A stretch of 37,220 nt of DNA. Origin: a virus. The DNA is taken from the IMG/VR virus record IMGVR_UViG_3300033151_000213, positions 1-37,220 of that record, one strand, 5' to 3'. This document shows positions 1-6,737 of this stretch, piece by piece (positions within the stretch are counted from its first letter, which is position 1; the number at the start of each line of letters is the position of its first letter). The position numbers and the translations under genes are program-made. The notes beneath the pieces are model-generated. The model saw only the letters and a list, made by a program, of their open reading frames with translations. It had not been told where the DNA came from and did not search any database.

Positions 1-278
1 TGGCCAGAGTTACCGCCCGTCCGGGGCCAGTTCTTATTACGCCACTGTTCTACGTGCGGGCCCCTAAACGACCGGCTAACCCGGTGGCCCTGGTACCAGT
101 TGATCTTAGACGTATAGTACCGCCACCATACCGCGTCGGTGGCGAACAGGTATTCAGCCCAGGGGGCGTAGAACACCCCACAGTTAACCGCGACCGTTAT
201 ACCGGCGGGCCGTAGCGCCCTAACGTCCTTGCATTGCAACGAGGGCCCGGTGGCGATAATTATGTACCACTTACTCAA
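1..278 (-). CDS. MptE-like / DUF115-type protein, cut by window edge
   Basis: Partial reading frame that runs off the left edge; about 92 residues are visible. I place the start at a TTG at 278, which overlaps the upstream gene by 8 bases and gives a protein beginning MSKWYIIIATGPSL. The glycine-rich GPSL motif near the N-terminus, the AVNCGVFYAPWAEYLFATD stretch (hydrophobic strand, APWA, then an acidic turn) and GGNSG at the cut end resemble the MptE-like (6-hydroxymethylpterin pyrophosphokinase-like, DUF115) proteins that phages often carry in structural operons. Their role in phages is unclear; some related proteins act in glycan metabolism. The gene lies at the distal end of the head-neck operon. 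The family call rests on motif memory only. Confidence 0.55.
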   Translation of the reverse strand, partial: MSKWYIIIATGPSLQCKDVRALRPAGITVAVNCGVFYAPWAEYLFATDAVWWRYYTSKINWYQGHRVSRSFRGPHVEQWRNKNWPRTGGNSG

Positions 279-705
279 AGCCGACCGCCGCGCCCTTGGC
301 GGCCCTCTTAACGATCTGGTCCCAGAGCTCTACGGCGCTGGATAGATAGGAGTTCTGGGCGTCCATATGGCGAGCATAGGCGGCCGTCCAGCCTACGAAA
401 AAGCGATCGGAGGTAGTGGGGTCGTATCGCAACAGCGCCACGGCTACGGGCTCCCCTGCGGCCTGCTTGGTATACTTTTCCTTTTTCTTACCCTGAGTCG
501 GGCCGGCCGGCATAGTATGGAGGCCTGCCTGGACACTGGCCCGTAGGAACCCGGTGTCGATCGGCATACGGCCGCCGTCGCCCTTGGGGGTCTGAGCGAT
601 CTCGATAACGTCCTGGATCGACGTCCTGGCCACAGCCCGGAGTCGTTTCTGGTACCGGATCCCGAACCGCTGGACGTCGCCGCCGAAGTCGCTACCGTAG
701 GCCAT
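271..705 (-). CDS. HK97 gp10-like neck / tail-completion protein
   Basis: 144 residues, the usual length for the HK97 gp10-like family that joins the tail to the filled head. Visible family marks are the basic amphipathic N-terminal helix (residues about 10-40), PIDTGFLRASVQA at about 49-60, and GWTAAYARHMDAQNSYL late in the protein, which matches the family pattern of a short strand, Y-A, then a helix. The ATG shares one base with the stop of the preceding gene (TAATG), so translation is probably coupled. It follows the connector genes, as expected for a neck protein. Function is inferred from motif and position. Confidence 0.75.
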   Translation of the reverse strand: MAYGSDFGGDVQRFGIRYQKRLRAVARTSIQDVIEIAQTPKGDGGRMPIDTGFLRASVQAGLHTMPAGPTQGKKKEKYTKQAAGEPVAVALLRYDPTTSDRFFVGWTAAYARHMDAQNSYLSSAVELWDQIVKRAAKGAAVGFE

Positions 706-893
706 TATCCGACCACCTCGGTCGTAGCCAGGACCACCGCCGCGCCCTCGTAGTAAATATCGAAGTCCTTACGGAACCCCGCCGGCGTCTCTGCCCTCAG
801 AGCGTCGAGGCGCTCGACCAGGTTAATAGGATCCTCCGCCCGTAACAGTTCGGCGGCTTTCTCGAATGTGTCCGGCCATACTGTGTTAGTCAT
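705..893 (-). CDS. Small hypothetical protein in neck operon
   Basis: 62 residues, acidic and mostly helical by composition, with no motif I recognise. The start ATG overlaps the stop of the 35-codon gene upstream (ATGA at 890-893), and its own stop overlaps the next ATG, so it sits in a tightly coupled string of genes between the MuF protein and the gp10-like neck protein. A structural or assembly role is possible from position alone. Codon use matches its neighbours. Confidence 0.6.
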   Translation of the reverse strand: MTNTVWPDTFEKAAELLRAEDPINLVERLDALRAETPAGFRKDFDIYYEGAAVVLATTEVVG

Positions 894-997
894 GATCCAA
901 AGCCTTTTTTAGGGTCATAGCGGAACCGCGAGCGTGCCATAGCGGCCTCCAGTGTATCCTCGATAAACTTAGCGATCTCCGGGTACAGCTCTACCAT
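890..997 (-). CDS. 35-residue ORF, possibly detached C-terminus of the MuF-zincin protein
   Basis: A 35-residue frame with an AAGGA ribosome-binding site about five bases before its ATG and an ATGA overlap with the next gene. It begins MVELYPEIAKFIEDTLEAA. That looks like the last helices of a MuF-linked zincin domain rather than a free-standing protein. In the same frame, just before the ATG, the DNA reads PLDKDT, which would continue such a domain. The upstream MuF gene stops only 8 bases earlier, soon after its HEMGH motif. I infer that a frame-breaking deletion may have separated this piece. It could instead be a genuine small gene. Confidence 0.45.
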   Translation of the reverse strand: MVELYPEIAKFIEDTLEAAMARSRFRYDPKKGFGS

Positions 998-1004
998 TGT
1001 ATCC

Positions 1005-2675
1005 TTATCCAGGGGTTAGCCTCGGGAAGTCGGCCGGTATGGCCTTTTTCCCCGCTCTAAAATGGACCTGGTGTCCCATCTCATGTAAGAACGTAACGAA
1101 CTCCCGGCCGCCCTTGCCGGCCGTGTCGGCGTGCATTGAGATAAACCGCGAAAAGTTTATCTCGTTAGCAAAATTCCCTTGTAGCTTGTACTCCCGCATT
1201 ACCTCGCCGACGAGCTCGCGGATCCGCGGTATGTTCGACTTAGCCACAAAGTTCCGGACCTGGGGGCTAACCCGGACCGTGACAAAGTTCCAGACGTCCG
1301 AGGTAACACCGCCCGCCTTCGGGGACTGGGCGAGTATATGGTTAGGCCAGGCGCCGAAGATAGACGACTGGCCGTTCGGTGCCGCCTCGAGGGATACCGC
1401 CCACTCGGTATAGCTATTATCCACCGACGTCCCGAACCTCCGCCCGACCGTATCCGACTGGCGTAAAAAGGTCGCGGAGGTTCCGTGCTGGTTCATAAAG
1501 TTTTTAACGTCCTGGCCCTGTTGTCCGAGCGTCGAGAGGGCGCCGTCTATGTCCGCCATGGTCGTCCCACCCTTAAAGGACGTATAGGCCTCGGGGACGT
1601 TTAGGGCGGCCGTGCTGGTCATGCTGGCCGGCTTGGGCGCGTCGGGCCCTGGTCCCTCGCCGGCGAGTTCCACGGCCACAAAGTCGATTTTATGTTCGAC
1701 AAAACACCTGCACGAAATTATTTCCGACGCGGGGCCGGCGCCGGGGTGCATTAGCGAGGCGCCGGTAATCGGGTTCGTAAACGGCTCCTCGATACCCCGC
1801 GGCTGGCCACTCATAGCCAGGTGGCCTGGTCGTTCGTTACCGGCGAAGCTGTGGCGCCAGATCCGGGTAACCGCGTTAGCAGGCGCCAGGCCCTCGTCGA
1901 CGATCTGTCGCAGGGCCTCGTCGCTGGCCTCGTTTAGGGCCTGCAGCGTCTCGGTCCTGGCGATCGTGTCGCCGCGGTACTTGGTCATACGGTTTTCGTA
2001 GCTCTGTACGATCTTGTTACGCTGGGCCTGGGGTAACACCCGGCCCTCTTGCATGGACTTTTTAACGACGCCGTCGAACCGTCTATCGCGGAGGACCCGG
2101 CTCTTATACCTGGCCCAGTTGAGGTCCTGCAGATCGTCGCCCATGTTAACGACCCAGCCGGCCTGTGCATTGGTTAGCCCGAGGACGCCGCCGCTACGTT
2201 TGCCGTTCTTACCTATCCGGCCGACGATATCCAGGGCCGTGGTCCGGGGGTTCTTACCCTTTAACATACCGTTCGTTAGCATGGTCTGGATCGCGGCCCG
2301 CTGTTCGGGGTACAGGCCTCCGCCGACGGCCTTACCCCAGATCAGGCCGGAGGAGTTCTTAGTTAGCCAGGCCTGGGACCGGGGGTTATTGATATCGAAC
2401 TCCATACCGTAGGTCTTAGGGACGTCGCCGGCGATACGAGCCTTACCACTTACCGCGTACACGTTACGGATACTCTCGGTAAGCGTGGACCACATACCCT
2501 CGCGGACGCCGGCGGCGATCATAATGGTATCGAGATCCCCGAGCTCTATGGCGCGGACCAGGGCGGCGATCCTAGCCCGACCCCGTGCGGATTGTATGGC
2601 GACCACGAAGTCGCGGCGTACAGGTCCCTCTAGTTTCCTAAGTAGGTCGTTAAGCTGTTTTCTACTTAGCGCCAT
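1005..2675 (-). CDS. MuF/SPP1 gp7-like minor head protein fused to a zincin-like C-terminal domain
   Basis: 556 residues. Residues about 160-330 match the Mu F/SPP1 gp7 head morphogenesis family: ARTETLQALNEASDEAL at about 239, a W-R-H segment, HPGAGPASEIISCRC at about 310-324. A Pro/Gly/Ala linker (331-355) leads to a C-terminal part ending in FLHEMGHQVHFRAG. The HEMGH at 531-535 is a classic HExxH zinc-peptidase motif, with a further His at 538. MuF proteins sit inside the capsid near the portal, and many carry polymorphic toxin or enzyme tails, so the peptidase may enter the host with the DNA. The protein ends 18 residues after His538, before the third zinc ligand such domains usually have, so the enzyme may be truncated. 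No clear ribosome-binding site precedes the ATG; the gene overlaps its upstream neighbour by 14 bases. Confidence 0.85.
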   Translation of the reverse strand: MALSRKQLNDLLRKLEGPVRRDFVVAIQSARGRARIAALVRAIELGDLDTIMIAAGVREGMWSTLTESIRNVYAVSGKARIAGDVPKTYGMEFDINNPRSQAWLTKNSSGLIWGKAVGGGLYPEQRAAIQTMLTNGMLKGKNPRTTALDIVGRIGKNGKRSGGVLGLTNAQAGWVVNMGDDLQDLNWARYKSRVLRDRRFDGVVKKSMQEGRVLPQAQRNKIVQSYENRMTKYRGDTIARTETLQALNEASDEALRQIVDEGLAPANAVTRIWRHSFAGNERPGHLAMSGQPRGIEEPFTNPITGASLMHPGAGPASEIISCRCFVEHKIDFVAVELAGEGPGPDAPKPASMTSTAALNVPEAYTSFKGGTTMADIDGALSTLGQQGQDVKNFMNQHGTSATFLRQSDTVGRRFGTSVDNSYTEWAVSLEAAPNGQSSIFGAWPNHILAQSPKAGGVTSDVWNFVTVRVSPQVRNFVAKSNIPRIRELVGEVMREYKLQGNFANEINFSRFISMHADTAGKGGREFVTFLHEMGHQVHFRAGKKAIPADFPRLTPG

Positions 2676-2895
2676 GGGGAGTGTCGGAAGGCATACCGGT
2701 TACTCGGAAAGTAGCGCGGTAATACTTCACCCGGTTCGCGCCGTGTCCTACGTGGTAGTAGTGTCCCTCGCTGGCGATCTGGTGTCCGATCATCTCGCCG
2801 GCCTGCGTGAACAGCACGCCGTCGCCGTCGATGTTTCGGATCTTTAGTTCTACCGTCTCTATGCCGTCTATTACGACGGGCCTCCAGTCATTCAT
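2662..2895 (-). CDS. Small hypothetical protein in head-neck operon
   Basis: 77 residues rich in beta-prone stretches (WRPVVIDGIETVELKIRNI) with a Tyr/His-rich middle (SEGHYYHVGHG). I recognise no family. It lies between the head-closure candidate and the MuF gene and overlaps the MuF start by 14 bases, which fits translational coupling within the operon. It may be a small virion or assembly component, but only position supports this. Confidence 0.6.
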   Translation of the reverse strand: MNDWRPVVIDGIETVELKIRNIDGDGVLFTQAGEMIGHQIASEGHYYHVGHGANRVKYYRATFRVTGMPSDTPHGAK

Positions 2896-2897
2896 TT

Positions 2898-3260
2898 TTA
2901 TTTCCTTGCGTGTATATACCAGAACATTATCACGGGCCCCGGGACCAGCGGGTCGATCCGGACTACCTGGTAGGTAACCCCGTCGACTATGATCCGGTCC
3001 GCCAGTTGGGGGTCGATCGCGACGCCCTGGGTACTAACCAGGTACAGTACGTCGCCGGCCTCTACCAGGGTCCCTCTGTTATCTGCTTTTTTAAATCGTG
3101 TCTGGACCAGGCGGACCGGGTGTAGGGTCTCGTCGTCCAGCTGTGAGTCGTAGGGGGCGCCGGTGAGAGCCACGTTTACGGATAGCTGGCCGTCCTTACC
3201 GAACTCGTTAATAAGGGGTTCGACTGTCTCCAGCCGCATAGCTGTATAGTCGAAGGCCAT
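2898..3260 (-). CDS. Probable head-closure / head-tail joining protein
   Basis: 120 residues. The C-terminal half (AGDVLYLVSTQGVAIDPQLADRIIVDGVTYQVVRIDPLVPG) has the order of beta strands seen in small head-tail joining (stopper) proteins, where a hydrophobic strand ending in a D-G-V-x-Y turn is followed by a strand and a V-x-P-G loop. Its place directly after the adaptor candidate and before MuF and gp10-like genes fits the usual connector order. I see no catalytic motif. The assignment to a precise stopper family is inference. Confidence 0.55.
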   Translation of the reverse strand: MAFDYTAMRLETVEPLINEFGKDGQLSVNVALTGAPYDSQLDDETLHPVRLVQTRFKKADNRGTLVEAGDVLYLVSTQGVAIDPQLADRIIVDGVTYQVVRIDPLVPGPVIMFWYIHARK

Positions 3261-3812
3261 TTATGCCACCCAGGGCCAGGGTACGGTCCTACCGTCCGGG
3301 ACTGTCGCCATACACCGCAGTAAGTCGTAGACCGTCGTTAAGACAGGCCGTAGCGTCTCTATGGGGTTAACGGATCCCGTTACGCCCTGGTCCACCGGGG
3401 TCATATAGGACTCGGCGATAACGTCGACCTTTACGCTCTTTTTCTGTTTGCCCGGGGTGATCGTCGGAGACAATACTCCAGGGCTTACGATCTCGGCCAT
3501 AGCGGCCACGTAGGTCGACTGCTTGACCTCGATCGGGACCTCGTCGCTGGGTACCGTGTCGTCGTTACAGTCGGTAACGCCCGAACGTGGCCAGGCCAGG
3601 CCCTGGAGGCCTCTCCCGCACGTCTGAGACCCATCCCACTCGGGGTACGACGATAACCATAGACTGGCCCGCATAATGCCGCCGTCCGTGGTCTCGTCGT
3701 CCTCGACGGTAACACTGGGGTAGAAGTCGGCCGCGTACGCGATCAGCTCGGCCCTCGTTACGAAGGCGTTCGCTGTCGGTACACAGGCGCCGGTCTCGAC
3801 GACTATGGCCAT
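3261..3812 (-). CDS. Head-tail adaptor-like protein (DnaT-like phage family)
   Basis: 183 residues. The pattern of an N-terminal MAIVVETG strand, A-N-A-F-V-T-R-A-E helix start, a helix ending LWLSSYPEWDG, then GLAWPRSGVTD and VPSDEVPIEVKQSTYVAAMAE matches the phage family often annotated as putative DnaT-like ssDNA-binding protein. From its fixed place after capsid genes it is taken to be the portal-proximal adaptor of the head-tail connector. The ATG shares one base with the upstream stop. The DnaT name in databases should not be read as a replication role here. Confidence 0.65.
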   Translation of the reverse strand: MAIVVETGACVPTANAFVTRAELIAYAADFYPSVTVEDDETTDGGIMRASLWLSSYPEWDGSQTCGRGLQGLAWPRSGVTDCNDDTVPSDEVPIEVKQSTYVAAMAEIVSPGVLSPTITPGKQKKSVKVDVIAESYMTPVDQGVTGSVNPIETLRPVLTTVYDLLRCMATVPDGRTVPWPWVA

Positions 3813-4234
3813 TACTTGTACTCGGCCGCGACGTCGTTGGCCTCATCCTTACGGACGTTCGTGTCCGTAACTTTGAACCCGTTTACATAGACCTCGTACC
3901 ACCCGCCACCTTTATGGTGCACCTCGATACCCTCGCCAGTTACGCCGTCCGGTAATACCAGCTCCTCTCGTTTATCTGTCCGACCTCCCACGCGTGGGCG
4001 TACCCGTTGCCGTGGTGGTGCAGATCGTACGATTCTAGCCGGCGCCGGATCTGTGGCGTCGCTGTCTCGGGTGGTCAGTACACCGCGTTCCAGCCAGCGG
4101 GATACGGTTCTATTACGTTCCATATCTGCCAGCTGAGCGGCGGTAACCGGTACAGAGTCTCCCGGTGCTAAAATGATCGCCGGGCGACCCGGAATCCCGA
4201 GTCGCCTGGAACCACTATTCCTTAATACTTTCAT
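3812..4234 (-). CDS. Hypothetical protein downstream of the major capsid gene
   Basis: 140 residues in two parts. The N-terminal part (about 1-55) has GIPGRPAIILAPGDSVPV followed by a helix and WLERGVL, a small fold common in genes just after phage major capsid genes. A basic Pro/Arg-rich linker (about 62-88) leads to a C-terminal domain with GGGWYEVYVNGFKVTDTNVRK, which looks like a short beta-hairpin repeat. Role unknown; a capsid accessory or connector function is suggested only by its place between major capsid and adaptor genes. Confidence 0.6.
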   Translation of the reverse strand: MKVLRNSGSRRLGIPGRPAIILAPGDSVPVTAAQLADMERNRTVSRWLERGVLTTRDSDATDPAPARIVRSAPPRQRVRPRVGGRTDKREELVLPDGVTGEGIEVHHKGGGWYEVYVNGFKVTDTNVRKDEANDVAAEYK

Positions 4235-4255
4235 TTCATTTACTCCAGTGGAGTG

Positions 4256-5179
4256 TTAGATCCCGTCCACGTAGCTGATCTCGTTCGGGAGGCGAATATC
4301 CAGGCCACCCAGACGCATAACACCAGGTACGTCCCAGCGTAACGGGCCAGTCTGATAGACAGGCATGAAACGGTGAGGCATAGGCATATGCAGTTTCAGG
4401 ACTTCGGGAGAACGCCTGTAGGCGATCATACGAGCGTCGCCACTTACGCCGGCGTCGTCCAGGTTACGTTCCGCTCTAATAGTCAGCGGGGCGCCAGTCT
4501 GGGCGGTGTAGACGTTGTTCTGGCGGATAAACTCCAGGATAGTCATAGAGGTATCAGTCAGACGTCGCGAGGCGATATAGTTCCAGGATCCGAACGGCAG
4601 TAGCAACGTGTCCGCGAGGACGATATTGTTAGTCGCTGTCTGGACATTGGTTAACGCGCCGTTAACGTCCTGGATAATCTCGTCGGGCGTAGTAACACCG
4701 CCTTCCCAGTCGCCATTCGTAGCGCCACTGGCCGGGACAGCTGAGTTATCGAATAACCCCTCCATACCCTTGGTAGCGTCACCCTCGAGAGCGATCCTGT
4801 CGACCATCTCCTCGGAGGCACGACGAGCCGCGGCGGCCTTATCGTTAGCGAGGTTAATACCCAACATTTGAGCCTGGTTGATCTCCTCCCAGCCGTAACC
4901 GTAACCAATACCGGCAGTCAGGACGGGCGTCTCGTACTGAGTATGCCCGACATCTGCCATGGGGATATCGTCGGAGTTGCCATTAATCCAGTCAGCCTTA
5001 CCCGCCTTATCGGAGGAGAAGTACGTAACCGTCTTAGCGAAGGGGTGCGCGGACGTGTCTACCGGGATCAAGTTCGGATACTGGATATCGCCGTAGCGGA
5101 TCGCGTAAACCGAGGCCTCGATATGGGCGGTCTGTGCAATGATGAAGCCTAGCGCGGCTTGTGCGTCAAAAGTTCTCAT
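4256..5179 (-). CDS. Major capsid protein (DUF2184 family)
   Basis: 307 residues. The sequence has the features of DUF2184 capsid proteins: an N-terminal helix, IPVDTSAHPFAKTVTYFSSD, the YGYGWEEINQAQMLGINL stretch at about 94-111, DRIALEGDATKGMEGLFDN, LLLPFGSWNYIASRRL, and a C-terminal PHRFMPVYQTGPLRWDVPGVMRLGG strand region. These proteins adopt the HK97 fold and build the icosahedral shell. The gene follows the protease/scaffold and decoration genes in the usual order and overlaps the decoration gene by 4 bases (ATGA). High confidence from sequence and context. Confidence 0.88.
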   Translation of the reverse strand: MRTFDAQAALGFIIAQTAHIEASVYAIRYGDIQYPNLIPVDTSAHPFAKTVTYFSSDKAGKADWINGNSDDIPMADVGHTQYETPVLTAGIGYGYGWEEINQAQMLGINLANDKAAAARRASEEMVDRIALEGDATKGMEGLFDNSAVPASGATNGDWEGGVTTPDEIIQDVNGALTNVQTATNNIVLADTLLLPFGSWNYIASRRLTDTSMTILEFIRQNNVYTAQTGAPLTIRAERNLDDAGVSGDARMIAYRRSPEVLKLHMPMPHRFMPVYQTGPLRWDVPGVMRLGGLDIRLPNEISYVDGI

Positions 5180-5631
5180 GATTCTACACCCCCGCCGACT
5201 AACCGAAGTTGAGCAAGGACACCAGTTAACGCGGTGGTATCCCAGCGAGCATTAGCGACAAAACTACCGCTACTGTCTGTCCCCAGGGCGCCGTCTGCTA
5301 ACAGGACCACGGGGTCGCCGGCACTAACGCCGCCAGAGTTCTCGATCCAGATAACGCCCTCGGTCATGATACGAGCGTTAGACATATACTCGAACGTATC
5401 CGGAGAGGCAGGATCGACCGACTGGTCGCGTACTGTTACGCCCAAAAAGTCGGTGCCGTCGCCGACCACGATACCTTTGTCCTCGGATCCCTGCATAACT
5501 GCAAGACCGAAGTCCAGGCCACCAGAGTCCTCGACGTTCCTGGAGATCAGGGTACGAGGCTCCTCGTTAACGATTGCACCGACGTATCCCACGGGGAGGG
5601 TATCGGCATAGGTTGTTTGTACGGTAGGCAT
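5176..5631 (-). CDS. Capsid decoration / cement protein (DUF2190-like)
   Basis: 151 residues, beta-rich, with no charged patches typical of enzymes. It starts MPTVQTTYADTLPVGYVGAIVN and carries the alternating pattern of DUF2190-type capsid stabilisation proteins: LDFGLAVMQGSEDKGIVVGDG, FLGVTVRDQSVD, MTEGVIWIENSGGVSAGDPV and a final ALTGVLAQLRL. Such proteins bind the outside of the shell after expansion. It lies between the DUF2213 protease/scaffold and the major capsid gene, which is the standard place for this protein. Confidence 0.75.
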   Translation of the reverse strand: MPTVQTTYADTLPVGYVGAIVNEEPRTLISRNVEDSGGLDFGLAVMQGSEDKGIVVGDGTDFLGVTVRDQSVDPASPDTFEYMSNARIMTEGVIWIENSGGVSAGDPVVLLADGALGTDSSGSFVANARWDTTALTGVLAQLRLVGGGVES

Positions 5632-6737
5632 TACGCGCCCTCCCTGTTAGCGCCCTTGTAGGCGTTCTGCATGTTGTCGATCATGGCCGTGTGGGCCTGT
5701 TCGACGCTATCGCCTACGGGTGGTACGTTACCCCGGACTACCCGACGTACGGGATCCTGGTTAGCGTCCTCGGACAAAATATCGAAACGAGCCGAGATAT
5801 AGTCGTCGGACTTGCCGTCGACGGTATCCTGGCCCAGTTTAGCGGCGACCGCCGTCTTACGGATATCCGTATCAGACAGGCCGGTGTAGTCCTTATCGGC
5901 GACCTGTTTGGCCACGGCGATAAGATCCGCCCGATCGTTAACCTTTTTATCGAGGTCGTCGTCGGACAGCTGAGAGGCCTTAAGGGTGTCGATCTCGGCG
6001 TCCTTCGACGCGAGCTCCGTATCCTTGGCGGCCAGTTCCGTCTGGTGGGTGGCTCCTGTTGTTTCCACAGTATTACGAGCGTCGGCTAACTCCGTTTGAA
6101 GTTTAGAGATTGCCTGCGCTCCCGCGTCCGTGGTTTCAACAGAGAGGCCGTCCACCGTTACGGTAGTTAGCTTAGTATCACTCATAATTTTAGAGTTCTC
6201 CATATGGTTGTCTCCCAGTTTTAAAGCAGATCCACCCCTGGCCAGGGAGACGAGAGCCAGGTGGTTCATACGTAAATTAGTCTGGACGGCGTCGTACTGC
6301 TCGCCCTCCGGCGTGGTGCCGGCGGTGGTGTCCAGGTCCATGGTGTAGCCCATTGACAGCTGGCGTTTACCGTTCGAGTGGTCCGCGATCGCCGCTTTAT
6401 CCATTAGCATAATAGGCACCCGGACGAACTCGCCGTCGCGTAGCACCTCGTCGCCTGTCTGGCCCTTGGCGTACTGTTGCCAGTTGGACGCGTCGACCAG
6501 CTCTGTCGGGTGGTCGGACGTTATCGGGCGGTGGGCGTAGGAGGCCATGGCGTCGGCCGCGAATACCTCCTCGGGCGGCCTGTAGACGCGTACGACCCGG
6601 GCCTGTTCGCCGTCCATACCCAGCTCGCCGGCGCTATACAGTTGGATCCCTGTACGTGCCACACGGGCCTCGGCCACCAGGTAGCCGTCGTTCGTAATCC
6701 GGATCCCGTCGGTCTCGACGGCGTCATATAGCATCAT
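5631..6737 (-). CDS. DUF2213 protein: prohead protease fused to scaffold
   Basis: 368 residues. The N-terminal half (1-175) resembles the HK97-type prohead serine protease in DUF2213 form: HRPITSDHPTELVDASNW holds the likely catalytic His76, and QLSMGYTMDLD the likely Ser128. The C-terminal half is a charged coiled coil (about 205-260, LQTELADARNTVETTG and repeated ELAAKDTELASKD) followed by a tail ending near the C-terminus in a short helix, as in scaffold domains. It overlaps the portal gene by 4 bases. An internal ATG at about residue 187 could give a separate scaffold, but I see no well-spaced ribosome-binding site for it. Confidence 0.8.
   Translation of the reverse strand: MMLYDAVETDGIRITNDGYLVAEARVARTGIQLYSAGELGMDGEQARVVRVYRPPEEVFAADAMASYAHRPITSDHPTELVDASNWQQYAKGQTGDEVLRDGEFVRVPIMLMDKAAIADHSNGKRQLSMGYTMDLDTTAGTTPEGEQYDAVQTNLRMNHLALVSLARGGSALKLGDNHMENSKIMSDTKLTTVTVDGLSVETTDAGAQAISKLQTELADARNTVETTGATHQTELAAKDTELASKDAEIDTLKASQLSDDDLDKKVNDRADLIAVAKQVADKDYTGLSDTDIRKTAVAAKLGQDTVDGKSDDYISARFDILSEDANQDPVRRVVRGNVPPVGDSVEQAHTAMIDNMQNAYKGANREGA

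Noticed and set aside
1612-2412. Long plus-strand open frames opposite the MuF gene.
   Set aside because: They are antisense shadows of a GC-rich gene: Arg/Pro/Ser-rich, no ribosome-binding sites, no motifs, and the minus-strand frame has clear MuF motifs.
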